Source of the DNA: Paenibacillus sp. J31TS4 | GTDB lineage: Bacteria > Bacillota > Bacilli > Paenibacillales > NBRC-103111 | Reading direction: 5' to 3' | Assembly: GCF_018403265.1 (NCBI RefSeq) | Contig: NZ_BOSI01000001.1 | Span: 558,001 to 622,000 of the forward strand | Length of the DNA: 64,000 nt | Part shown: positions 35,320-43,244 of the stretch, piece by piece | Layout: each line of letters starts with the position of its first letter | How positions within the stretch are numbered: the stretch's first letter is position 1 | Made by a program: the position numbers and the translations under genes | Notes under the pieces: model-generated | Seen by the model: the letters and a program-made list of their open reading frames with translations, nothing else | Database searches by the model: none | Told to the model about the DNA's origin: nothing

Positions 35320-36598
35320 CCGCGAGCCGCTGTCCGGCGGCAATCGCCGCAGCTGCGCCGGCCGCCTGGCCGATCGCCATGCAGCTCGGCGTCAGCCGGG
35401 TCGTCGCCTGCGCCTCATGACTCGTCGAGATGCAGCGTCCTGCCAGAAGCAGGTTTTCGATCCCTCTCGGCACAATGGACCGGTACGGGATATCGTAGGC
35501 GCCGCCCTCCCGGATGAAGTTGGCCGTGACGCCTACCCCCTCCGGATTGTGAATATCGATTGGATACCCGCTGCGGGCGATCACGTCGTCGAACCGCCGC
35601 CCGGCCAGCACATCCCTGCCCTGCAGCACATACTCGCCCACAATTCTGCGCGTCTCCCGGACGCCGACCTGCGCTCCCGTGCCGATCACCCGTGCGTCCG
35701 CGAACCCGGGGATCTGACTGCGGAAGAACGCCTCGAGCAGGAACACCTGACGCCTGCCCTCCATTTCCGCTTCAGTCAGTTCCTCGACCTTCGTCGGATC
35801 CAGCCCGGAGATCCTGGAGACGTTTACGAGCACCTCATCCTCGCCGGGCCCCGTAAAGAAGAGGAGACCCTCCCTTGGAATGGGGAGCTCCGCTTCCTTC
35901 CATTTGGAATAAAACCCCATCACGCCGGTCAGCGGCAGCCTGTCCAGCTCGGAAATGAGCGACTTCTCGTAAAACTCCTCGGGATGCCGGATCATGTAGG
36001 TCTTCACCTCGTCCAGCCGGACGCCTTTCATGCGGAATTTCATCGTCATCGGCTGCACCTTGTTCGCTTCATTCCCCTGCTCCCATGGCGCGCCGGAGAG
36101 ATACGCGACATCCCCGTCCCCGGATGCGTCGACGAACACCTTGGCCCGGATCAGCCCGGGACCGCTCTTCGTATGAATACCGACGCCTGCGATCCGCCCA
36201 TCCTTAACGTCCGTATGGGTAACCAGCGAATGCAGCAGCAGCCGGACCCCCGCCTCCTTCAGCAGCTCGAACACCAAAGCTTTGTATACTTCAGGGTTGT
36301 AGGGCGTCAGCGTATGCACAAAGCCGATCGTGTCCCGCAGATGTCCGGGTGACGCATCCCGCTCCACCAGCCGGTCGACGATCTCCTGCGCAATGCCACG
36401 GATAACCTGCCGGCCCGCCGCCGTATGGAACGTCATCCAAGGGTACACAAGCGCTGCCGTTGACATGCCGCCCAAAAACCCGTACCGTTCGACCAAAATC
36501 GTCTTTGCTCCCGCACGTGCGGCAGCTAGCGCAGCCGCTATGCCGGCCGGACCCCCTCCGAGCACCGCCACATCGTAAGTCTCCGTCTGCCCTATCAT
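35249..36598 (-). CDS. FAD-dependent oxidoreductase (FAD_oxidored family)
   Basis: A 449-aa flavoprotein. The N-terminal Rossmann motif is VAVLGGGPAGIAAALAAARAG with the adenosine-binding Glu in VERYGFLGG. ASGDGDVAYLSGAPWE and a C-terminal NLLLAGRCIS block match the PF12831 family common in paenibacillal sugar gene clusters. GAGG precedes the ATG. It is divergent from the Eis-like/LacI genes and shares the upstream region with the palindrome at 36731-36744. Substrate unknown; family members often sit beside glycoside degradation genes. Confidence 0.87.
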   Translation of the reverse strand: MIGQTETYDVAVLGGGPAGIAAALAAARAGAKTILVERYGFLGGMSTAALVYPWMTFHTAAGRQVIRGIAQEIVDRLVERDASPGHLRDTIGFVHTLTPYNPEVYKALVFELLKEAGVRLLLHSLVTHTDVKDGRIAGVGIHTKSGPGLIRAKVFVDASGDGDVAYLSGAPWEQGNEANKVQPMTMKFRMKGVRLDEVKTYMIRHPEEFYEKSLISELDRLPLTGVMGFYSKWKEAELPIPREGLLFFTGPGEDEVLVNVSRISGLDPTKVEELTEAEMEGRRQVFLLEAFFRSQIPGFADARVIGTGAQVGVRETRRIVGEYVLQGRDVLAGRRFDDVIARSGYPIDIHNPEGVGVTANFIREGGAYDIPYRSIVPRGIENLLLAGRCISTSHEAQATTRLTPSCMAIGQAAGAAAAIAAGQRLAVNDVPMAELHRELLRGDALLDLD

Positions 36599-36727
36599 TT
36601 GACCTCATTCCCTTCCTTCTTCTGCCGGCACACCGTTCTATGCCAATCCTCTCGTTTGCCAGGTGTTCCTGTTCCCAGACGCTCACTCGAATCGGGACGT
36701 TTCGACAAAATGTTGTACCGCGCTTAA

Positions 36728-36756
36728 TTGTGGGAGCGCTCCCAAAATGGTACACT
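36728..36756 (+). promoter_or_regulatory. Promoter overlapped by a CelR/CebR-type palindrome
   Basis: TTGTGG (36728-36733), 17 nt and TACACT (36751-36756) form a plus-strand promoter for the acetyltransferase/LacI genes. TGGGAGCGCTCCCA at 36731-36744 is a perfect 14-bp palindrome overlapping the -35. It is identical to the operator described for the LacI-family regulators CelR and CebR of actinomycetes. The LacI gene 1.4 kb downstream is the obvious candidate binder. Confidence 0.7.
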
Positions 36757-36850
36757 ATGATTATTATGCGGCTGGGACGGAATGTCAATGGCGATTCGCC
36801 GCCTCTCCGCTCTTCCTTACCAAATTCCTACTTAATGGATGTGACAAACA

Positions 36851-38071
36851 ATGGAGTCCATACAAATTCGGTCGATCCACAGCCGCGAAGAGCTGCTCGA
36901 GGTTTATCGGCTGCTGGACGGCTGCTTCCCGGTCGGACAGGCATATTTTCAATCCCGGCTGGACCACGACACCGCCTACAGCATGGAGACGACTTGGGTG
37001 GCCGTCGTGGACGGCGTAATCGCCTCCACTGTCCAGCTCTTCCCTTACCCGTTCCGCGTCGGTAGCGCAGAGCTGCTCGCCGGCGGGATCGGCAGCGTAG
37101 GCACGCTGGAGGCCTACCGGGGGCGCGGACTGAGCTCCCGGATTCTGGAAGCCCTCACCCGCTGGATGGAACGCTCCGGCTACGATCTGTCGGTGCTGTT
37201 CGCCGTCATCCACCCGTTCTACGAAAAAGCCGGCTGGACCATCGTGCCGGAGCCCAAATGGAAGCTGGACGTCCAACGCCTGCCGGTTGACGCTCCCGCG
37301 CCGGAAGACTGCACGGTGCAGGCGATCCGGCCCGAGGACCATCTTCCCGAGCTCGGCGCCGTCTATGACGCGTTTAACCGGGAGCGGACGCTGACCCGGA
37401 TCCGTCCGCCGGCCTACTGGAGAGATATGCTTCATTGGCAGGCCTCCCAGGGCGGCGCCTGGTCCGCCGCATTCCGGAGCGGCCGGATGATCGCTTACGG
37501 GCGGCTGGACAAGGAGAGGAATGGAATCTCCCAGCTCGCCGAGCTGTGCTATCTCCCGGGCGAAGCGGGCGCCGCTCTGCCGGTGCTGTACCACCTGGCC
37601 GGTCAGCTGCCGGCCGTCCGGCTCATCGAAGCCAAGCTGCCCGGCGACCATGTCCTGCTGCCCTACTTGCGCGAATGGGGCGCGCAGGAAGAGGAATTCC
37701 GCTACGCCATGTGGAAGCTCATCTCCCTCCCGTCGATTGGCCGCAAGCTCCAGCCCCTCCTGGAGAAGCGGCTAGAGGGGCATTCCGTTCCCAGCTTCGA
37801 TCTCACCATCCGATGCGACGGACAAGCACTCGGCCTCAGCTATCGGAAATGCCGCCTCTACCTCTCGGATAACCCGCCGGGTGCGGATGCTTGTTCCGTC
37901 AACTTGGGACAGGCCGAGCTGGTGGCCATGCTGCTGCAGGGTTACCGGCCGGAGATGCAGATGGAGGGAGAGTTTCGGATGGGCGGCTGCGAGGAATCGA
38001 CGGTCCGACGTCTCTTGGCTGCCCTGTTCCCGGAGCAGCCGTTCGTCTATTCTCCATTTGACAAGTTTTGA
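36851..38071 (+). CDS. Eis-like GNAT acetyltransferase with SCP2-type C-terminus
   Basis: A 406-aa protein with the three-part Eis layout: N-terminal GNAT (about 1-150, acetyl-CoA loop VGTLEAYRGRGLSS), a second GNAT-like domain (about 155-290) and a C-terminal sterol-carrier-like domain (about 295-406). Eis proteins acetylate amines, including aminoglycosides, but most homologues have unknown substrates. A weak ribosome binding site precedes the ATG. Followed after 74 nt by the LacI regulator, probably in one transcript. Confidence 0.85.
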   Translation: MESIQIRSIHSREELLEVYRLLDGCFPVGQAYFQSRLDHDTAYSMETTWVAVVDGVIASTVQLFPYPFRVGSAELLAGGIGSVGTLEAYRGRGLSSRILEALTRWMERSGYDLSVLFAVIHPFYEKAGWTIVPEPKWKLDVQRLPVDAPAPEDCTVQAIRPEDHLPELGAVYDAFNRERTLTRIRPPAYWRDMLHWQASQGGAWSAAFRSGRMIAYGRLDKERNGISQLAELCYLPGEAGAALPVLYHLAGQLPAVRLIEAKLPGDHVLLPYLREWGAQEEEFRYAMWKLISLPSIGRKLQPLLEKRLEGHSVPSFDLTIRCDGQALGLSYRKCRLYLSDNPPGADACSVNLGQAELVAMLLQGYRPEMQMEGEFRMGGCEESTVRRLLAALFPEQPFVYSPFDKF

Positions 38072-38145
38072 TCATCGGCTGACGGGCTGCCCGCCTGCAG
38101 GTGTCCGCCTCCATGGCATTATAACCAGAAAAGGAGTGCTTCCCG

Positions 38146-39168
38146 ATGGGACATACATTAGAAACGATCGCCCAGCTGGCAGGCGTCTCCCGCGGGACCG
38201 TGTCGCGGGTCGTGAACGAGCAGCCCGGCGTCAAACCGGAGGTGAGAGCCCGAGTCAAGGCCGTCATTGAAGAGACCGGCTATCTTCCGAACGCCCAGGC
38301 CAGGAGCCTTGCCGGCGGCAGAACCGGGACGGTCGGCGTCGCCGTATTCGGCTGGGATCCGCATTTCCTGACGCACCACTTATTCGCGGAGGTGCTGCAG
38401 GGTGTTCAGCGCGCGCTGACGATACATTCCAGCGACCTGCTCCTTTTTTCCGACTGCAGCGAGACCGACAGCGCCTACTGGAAACGAATCGGCGACAAAC
38501 GAAAAATCGACGGGCTGATCGTGATGGGCGAGCAAATCCGCGATGAGTATCTGCGTTATTACCGCAGCCTCGGCCTCCCCTTCGTGCTCGTCGGCAAGCG
38601 GGTCAGCGAGAGCCTCGCTCTCCAGTGCGTGACGTCCAATTACCGGCAGGGGGCCTATGAGGCGACGAAGCACTTGCTTGGCCAGGGCCGGATCCGCCCG
38701 GTTTATATCAGCGGCATTCCGGATACGTACCACGAATCCGAACGCTTCGCCGGATTCCGGCAGGCGCTTGACGAAGCGGGGCTCGAGCCGGACCCCTGCC
38801 TGCAGCTCGCCGGTCACGCGCGGCAGCAGGACGCCTACGAGGCGATGAAGCGCCACCTTCGTGATCGTGCTTCCTTCGACAGCGTTTTTGCGGCGAACGA
38901 CTGGATGGCGTTCGGCGCGATCGAGGCATTGACCCAAGCCGGCCGGAGAGTGCCGGAGGACGTCAGCGTCGTCGGCTATGACGACATTCAGGCCGCTGCC
39001 TATTTTTCCCCTCCTCTGACCACGGTCCGCCAAGACAAGATCGCGCTCGGAATGGAGGCCGCCTCTCTGCTGATGAAGCTCCTCAAGGACGAGCTGAACG
39101 TGTCGGAACCGCGGGACGTCATTATTCCGAGCGAGCTTGTCGTACGCCTGAGCTCCTTGTCCGGCTGA
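38146..39168 (+). CDS. LacI-family transcriptional regulator
   Basis: A 340-aa LacI/GalR repressor. The N-terminal HTH is LETIAQLAGVSRGTVSRVVN (residues 4-23) with a hinge helix near 45-57. A periplasmic-binding-like effector domain follows (VGVAVFGWDP to the C-terminus), with VFAANDWMAFGAIEAL and VVGYDD. AAAGGAG lies 9 nt before the ATG. It probably binds the palindrome at 36731-36744, giving autoregulation plus control of the divergent FAD oxidoreductase. The effector is unknown. Confidence 0.92.
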   Translation: MGHTLETIAQLAGVSRGTVSRVVNEQPGVKPEVRARVKAVIEETGYLPNAQARSLAGGRTGTVGVAVFGWDPHFLTHHLFAEVLQGVQRALTIHSSDLLLFSDCSETDSAYWKRIGDKRKIDGLIVMGEQIRDEYLRYYRSLGLPFVLVGKRVSESLALQCVTSNYRQGAYEATKHLLGQGRIRPVYISGIPDTYHESERFAGFRQALDEAGLEPDPCLQLAGHARQQDAYEAMKRHLRDRASFDSVFAANDWMAFGAIEALTQAGRRVPEDVSVVGYDDIQAAAYFSPPLTTVRQDKIALGMEAASLLMKLLKDELNVSEPRDVIIPSELVVRLSSLSG

Positions 39169-39326
39169 CAGACGCATTCCTGCTCAGGTCGTTGCGAGCG
39201 AGATTTCTTTAATCCGGTGGTTGGTGCTTCTATGTATCCAGTTTAGCAAGGCGTTCGAATATCGATGGGTCACACACTCTCTTGCTGTCAGTCGTGCAAA
39301 CGGCAATTCTAATTATTTGTCCAAAC

Positions 39327-40700
39327 TCAAAAAACACTAATAATTACTTCCTTTAAAGAACGTAATATCAGACGGAACCATCCTGCCTTTTCCATCTTTT
39401 CCGCTGTAACCAAGTTAACAGTTCTCTCTTGGACGTTATCCATCCCCTCCATTTGGTAAGTATAAGTAATTGTACCCGTCTTTGTTCCTGCTTGAAAAGG
39501 AGCCGTGAGTGCTTCTACTGCGGATTTGGTCTTAAATGAAAGCTGAGAAGCATCGGTTCCTTTTGGAACAATAAAATAGACGTCTCGTTCAGCCACCACA
39601 GGAACCTCTGTATTTTTACCCTTTTTGACAGCGGCTCTTTCCACTCCTTTTGCTGTACTACTACCAGCTACAAATTGCATTACTTCAAAGTGATTGAATC
39701 CATAATCCAACACTTTTTTCGTCTCCGTGAATCGTTTGTCCATCGATTCTGTTCCCATTACGACACTGATCAAACGCATTCCTTCACGTTCTGCAGTACT
39801 TGCAAAGCAATACCCAGCTCTGTCAGTAAATCCCGTCTTCATTCCATCAAGCCCCTCATAAGCGTATTGCTTAAATCTTGGATTGTTTTTGTTTGATTCC
39901 AGCATCCAATTCGAGTTTATTAGAGGTTCTCTGTCAGACGCACGGAACTGATAGGATTGGATAGTAGAAACCTCCAAGAAACCCGGGTGATCCTGTATCA
40001 TATATTTAACCAATGTTGCAATGTCCATTGCGGACATCATGTTCTCCCTTTTTTCCTCTGGACGAAATGTTATCGGCATATCCGCGCGGTCGAGTCCAGT
40101 TGCATTTATAAAGTAAGTATTTGTCATTCCCATACGTTTGGCTTCCTGGTTCATTAGTTTAACGAAGTTTTGCTCAGAGTCAGACACGTATTCCGCAAGA
40201 GCGACGGCAGCGTCATTGGCGGAATGTACGACCATGGCAATATATAGTTCTCTTACAGTATGCGTTTCCCCTTTAGTAAGGAAAACACGTGTACCAATGG
40301 TCTTAGAAGCATTTTCTTTGACTGTTACAATATTGTTCCATGATATTTCTCCCTTTTTGACTTTATCCTCGATAATGTATCCAGTCATCATTTTAGTCAT
40401 ACTAGCAGGAGCATAAGCTTTATCTGCATCTATTGACAACAAGACTTGACCTGTTAATGGTACTACAAGTACGGCTGATTTGAGTTTAAGATTGAGTGAA
40501 CCGATAGATGGTATTTTATTTTCTTCAGATGTCTTTGTTGCAATATTTTCTTTTAATGGTGCTGCAAGAATGGTAATTTCAGCAAAGGTAGAAGCGGAAA
40601 CAGCAAAAAAGCAAAGCAAAATCATTAAACTTAATGCATGATTCCTACGTTGGGGTCTTTTGCACTTAAAAGGATTGGCCAAATCTTTGGTTTTTTTCAA
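39327..40700 (-). CDS. Serine D-Ala-D-Ala carboxypeptidase (DacA/PBP5-type) in an AT-rich island
   Basis: A 457-aa low-molecular-weight penicillin-binding protein. A long basic N-terminus with signal peptide (about residues 20-45) precedes the S11 peptidase domain: SMTK near 100 with the nucleophile Ser, HSAND and MKTGFT. A PBP5_C beta domain and an amphipathic C-terminal tail (WFRLILRSLKEVI) follow, the usual membrane anchor. The start is TTG behind AGGAGG. It trims D-Ala from peptidoglycan stem peptides. Base composition is clearly AT-rich compared with flanking genes and codon use differs, suggesting transfer from a low-GC Bacillales. Confidence 0.93.
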   Translation of the reverse strand: MKKTKDLANPFKCKRPQRRNHALSLMILLCFFAVSASTFAEITILAAPLKENIATKTSEENKIPSIGSLNLKLKSAVLVVPLTGQVLLSIDADKAYAPASMTKMMTGYIIEDKVKKGEISWNNIVTVKENASKTIGTRVFLTKGETHTVRELYIAMVVHSANDAAVALAEYVSDSEQNFVKLMNQEAKRMGMTNTYFINATGLDRADMPITFRPEEKRENMMSAMDIATLVKYMIQDHPGFLEVSTIQSYQFRASDREPLINSNWMLESNKNNPRFKQYAYEGLDGMKTGFTDRAGYCFASTAEREGMRLISVVMGTESMDKRFTETKKVLDYGFNHFEVMQFVAGSSTAKGVERAAVKKGKNTEVPVVAERDVYFIVPKGTDASQLSFKTKSAVEALTAPFQAGTKTGTITYTYQMEGMDNVQERTVNLVTAEKMEKAGWFRLILRSLKEVIISVF

Positions 40701-40835
40701 AACAATCTCTCCTCCTAATCACACTTGCTAGTATATAGTTGTGTAATGGGGTATCGCCCCTCTCGGGAGCGAGGTGACTAAAAAAGACACGCATTTTCGG
40801 TGAGGCATCGATTATGAAGTTACAGAGACAATGAA

Positions 40836-40878
40836 AAGACCGTTTAAAGCCACTCACAGGCTTAAAACGATCTTTTTT
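40836..40878 (+). terminator. Orphan terminator-like hairpin with U tract
   Basis: AAGACCGTTTAAAGCC pairs with GGCTTAAAACGATCTT with two mismatches and is followed by six T residues on the plus strand. No plus-strand gene lies just upstream, so it may end a small RNA or be the remnant of a lost gene. Confidence 0.5.
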
Positions 40879-41547
40879 GCATCTTAGAAAAAGCTTAAAG
40901 AAGTTTTTAAGTGGCCTCTCGAGAGTAGGGGTTTTTCTTTTTCAATTTTTAAAAAATGAAATAGCTTTCCTTATTTCTGTACTTGGAAAACGCGCTACAA
41001 CCCTGAGGTCAGTTTTCTTTTCCTCGGTTCTTACATTTCAGCCATGAAATCATTGTTTTGTTTTTTTAATAGAGGGCATTCTTCACCTCGAAATCCAATT
41101 CATCATTGGTCTATTTTATGTTTTCTTTTCAATTGTTTCAACTGTTCGCTAATTTATTACCTCCTCCAAATAATTCATTGTTCATTTTAATTCAAAGTTT
41201 GCTGAATGCTTGATGGAGTCGTGTTTTTACAATTTTTCATTCGTCACTTCAGCAGTTTCAGAATTTTTAAATCTTCAAAAAATCTAAGCACAACGAAACA
41301 ATTCCCATACCGTAAGCCTAGGCACCTTCCCATTGAAGATGATACCAAATGGCAGCAAAGGGGGCTACGGCACTCCGTGTTAAGGACATTAAAGTATCTC
41401 GTCGTTCCTTAACAGAAACGGACATTCTCCCCCTTGCAGCCGCATCCCCATGTGCGAAGGCCAACCCGAGTCCCTCTGCTCAGACAGCCTCTCGGTTTAT
41501 GGCTTGCCTGCCGATTTACTCAATTTGGAAGAGACGAATAAGAGTGT

Positions 41548-41576
41548 TTTGTATATGCCGAAACTGTTGATATAGT
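41548..41576 (+). promoter_or_regulatory. Possible mntH promoter
   Basis: TTTGTA, 17 nt and TATAGT on the plus strand, leaving a leader of about 170 nt before mntH. The -35 is weak. Confidence 0.45.
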
Positions 41577-41747
41577 AGGAATAGATGTCCGTATGCTCAC
41601 GTGCATCCGGAAGACGCTTTGCCCTTCCTGACAGCCAGAGGCAAACCGAGACTACTAAACCAATCGGACGAGCATGTCCCTCCTCAAAGCCGCCTGCGGC
41701 TCGGAGCGTCAAGCAAATTTTTCAATCCATAAGGGGACCTGTCATCT

Positions 41748-43034
41748 ATGAACCGATTCCGCTCTCACAAGAACGGCGAAGCTGCCTCCATCCCCGAAGA
41801 GACCGGACAACCTGCCTCTTCTTCGGCCAAAGGCATCCGCGCGTTGCTCCCCTTTCTGGGACCTGCCTTTATCGCGGCCGTCGCCTATCTGGACCCGGGC
41901 AACTTCGCTACAAATATAACCGCCGGCTCCAAATACGGCTATCTGCTGCTCTGGGTCATTGTCGTTTCTAATTTGATGGCCGTTCTCATCCAGTCCTTAT
42001 CCGCCAAGCTGGGCATCGCCACAGGGCACAACCTGCCGGAAGTCGCCCGGCAAACCTTTCCTCGCGGCGTGTCGATCTTTCTCTGGATCCAAAGCGAGCT
42101 TGTCATCATCGCGACGGATTTGGCCGAGTTCATAGGCGCCGCGCTCGGCCTATATTTACTGTTCGATTTGCCTATGCTCGCTGCCGCCCTCATTACGGCC
42201 GCCGGCTCGTTCGCCATTCTGGAGCTGCAGCGGCGCGGGTACCGCTGGCTGGAAGCGGGCATTTTGGCCATGATCATGATTGTCGCGCTGGCGTTCGCCT
42301 TCCAGGTGTTCCTGGCGGATCCGAATTGGAGCGCCGTCGGAACGGGTATGGTCACGGTCAAGTTCCAGGGAACGGACAACGTGCTCCTCGCCGCCGGCAT
42401 TCTTGGCGCGACGGTCATGCCGCATGCCATCTACCTGCATTCCTCCCTCACGCAAAGGCGGATCGTCGGCAAAACGGACGCCGAAAAGAAACGGATCTTC
42501 CGGTTCGAGCTGATCGATATCGTCATTGCAATGGTTATAGCCGGAGCGGTCAACCTGGCCATGATCATCACATCCGCCGCCCTCTTCCATAGCAACGGAC
42601 TGGACGTCGAGGATCTTGAGATCGCCTACCACCAATTCGGCGAGCTGGCGGGCAGCGGCTTTGCGATTGCGTTCGGCTTGGGCCTGCTCATCGCGGGGCT
42701 GTCCAGCGCCTCGGTCGGTACGCTGGCGGGAGACGTTGTCATGCAGGGGTTCATTCAGAAGAGAATCCCTCTCTACGTGAGAAGAGCAATCACGACGATC
42801 CCCCCGCTTGTCATCATTCTGGCCGGGGTGGACGCCACCAAGGCGCTCGTCATGAGCCAGGTCGTGCTTTCGTTCGGGATCGCCTTCGCCCTTGTCCCGC
42901 TTCTGCTGTTCACCAGCAGCAAGCGTATCATGGGCGGGCTCGCCAACCGGGGGCTGACGAATGCCGCCGGTTGGATCATCGCGGTGCTTGTCATTTCGCT
43001 GAATCTGTTTCTGATCGTCGACCTGTTCCGGTAA
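41748..43034 (+). CDS. mntH: Nramp-family divalent metal transporter (MntH-like)
   Basis: A 428-aa transporter with about 11 helices. Helix 1 has the metal-binding DPGNFATN and helix 6 has MPHAIYLHS, both diagnostic of Nramp manganese/iron proton symporters. AAGGGGA precedes the ATG. A terminator hairpin follows at 43123-43152. It stands alone after a long leader; no MntR box was recognised. Confidence 0.95.
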   Translation: MNRFRSHKNGEAASIPEETGQPASSSAKGIRALLPFLGPAFIAAVAYLDPGNFATNITAGSKYGYLLLWVIVVSNLMAVLIQSLSAKLGIATGHNLPEVARQTFPRGVSIFLWIQSELVIIATDLAEFIGAALGLYLLFDLPMLAAALITAAGSFAILELQRRGYRWLEAGILAMIMIVALAFAFQVFLADPNWSAVGTGMVTVKFQGTDNVLLAAGILGATVMPHAIYLHSSLTQRRIVGKTDAEKKRIFRFELIDIVIAMVIAGAVNLAMIITSAALFHSNGLDVEDLEIAYHQFGELAGSGFAIAFGLGLLIAGLSSASVGTLAGDVVMQGFIQKRIPLYVRRAITTIPPLVIILAGVDATKALVMSQVVLSFGIAFALVPLLLFTSSKRIMGGLANRGLTNAAGWIIAVLVISLNLFLIVDLFR

Positions 43035-43122
43035 CCCACTGGCGGAGAATCAGCGAAGGGCCCTCTTCCCCTTCCCGAATTCACCCCTCTTCCCCAATTC
43101 ATACCTCCGCTCTTCCTAGTCG

Positions 43123-43152
43123 AACGCCGGATGGCCATAGCCGTCCGGCGTT
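43123..43152 (+). terminator. mntH terminator
   Basis: AACGCCGGATGGC pairs with GCCGTCCGGCGTT (one wobble) around CATA, followed by GATTTTCGTT. Confidence 0.75.
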
Positions 43153-43195
43153 GATTTTCGTTCTACCTTTCCATAATAAAACATTTTTTGCTTGA

Positions 43196-43209
43196 TAAAA
43201 GCGTTTACA
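43196..43209 (+). promoter_or_regulatory. cre-like site upstream of the metallophosphoesterase
   Basis: The reverse complement, TGTAAACGCTTTTA, matches the cre consensus at all but one position. It lies about 40-50 nt upstream of the start codon. A candidate CcpA site. Confidence 0.4.
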
Positions 43210-43244
43210 TGAAATAAAATTTCAACCATCAAGGATGCAAAGGA

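Larger units (their letters stand above)
40701..41747. other. AT-rich region without a recognisable gene
   Basis: About 1050 nt. The left two-thirds are AT-rich; composition returns to the genome norm near 41340. It holds the dacA promoter (TATACT at 40730-40735 on the minus strand), a plus-strand terminator-like hairpin at 40836-40878, and the mntH promoter. Frames of 60-70 codons here look non-coding. Confidence 0.5.

Noticed and set aside
40666-40857. 63-codon minus-strand frame near the dacA start
   Set aside because: It overlaps the dacA promoter and start region and has no ribosome binding site or family resemblance.
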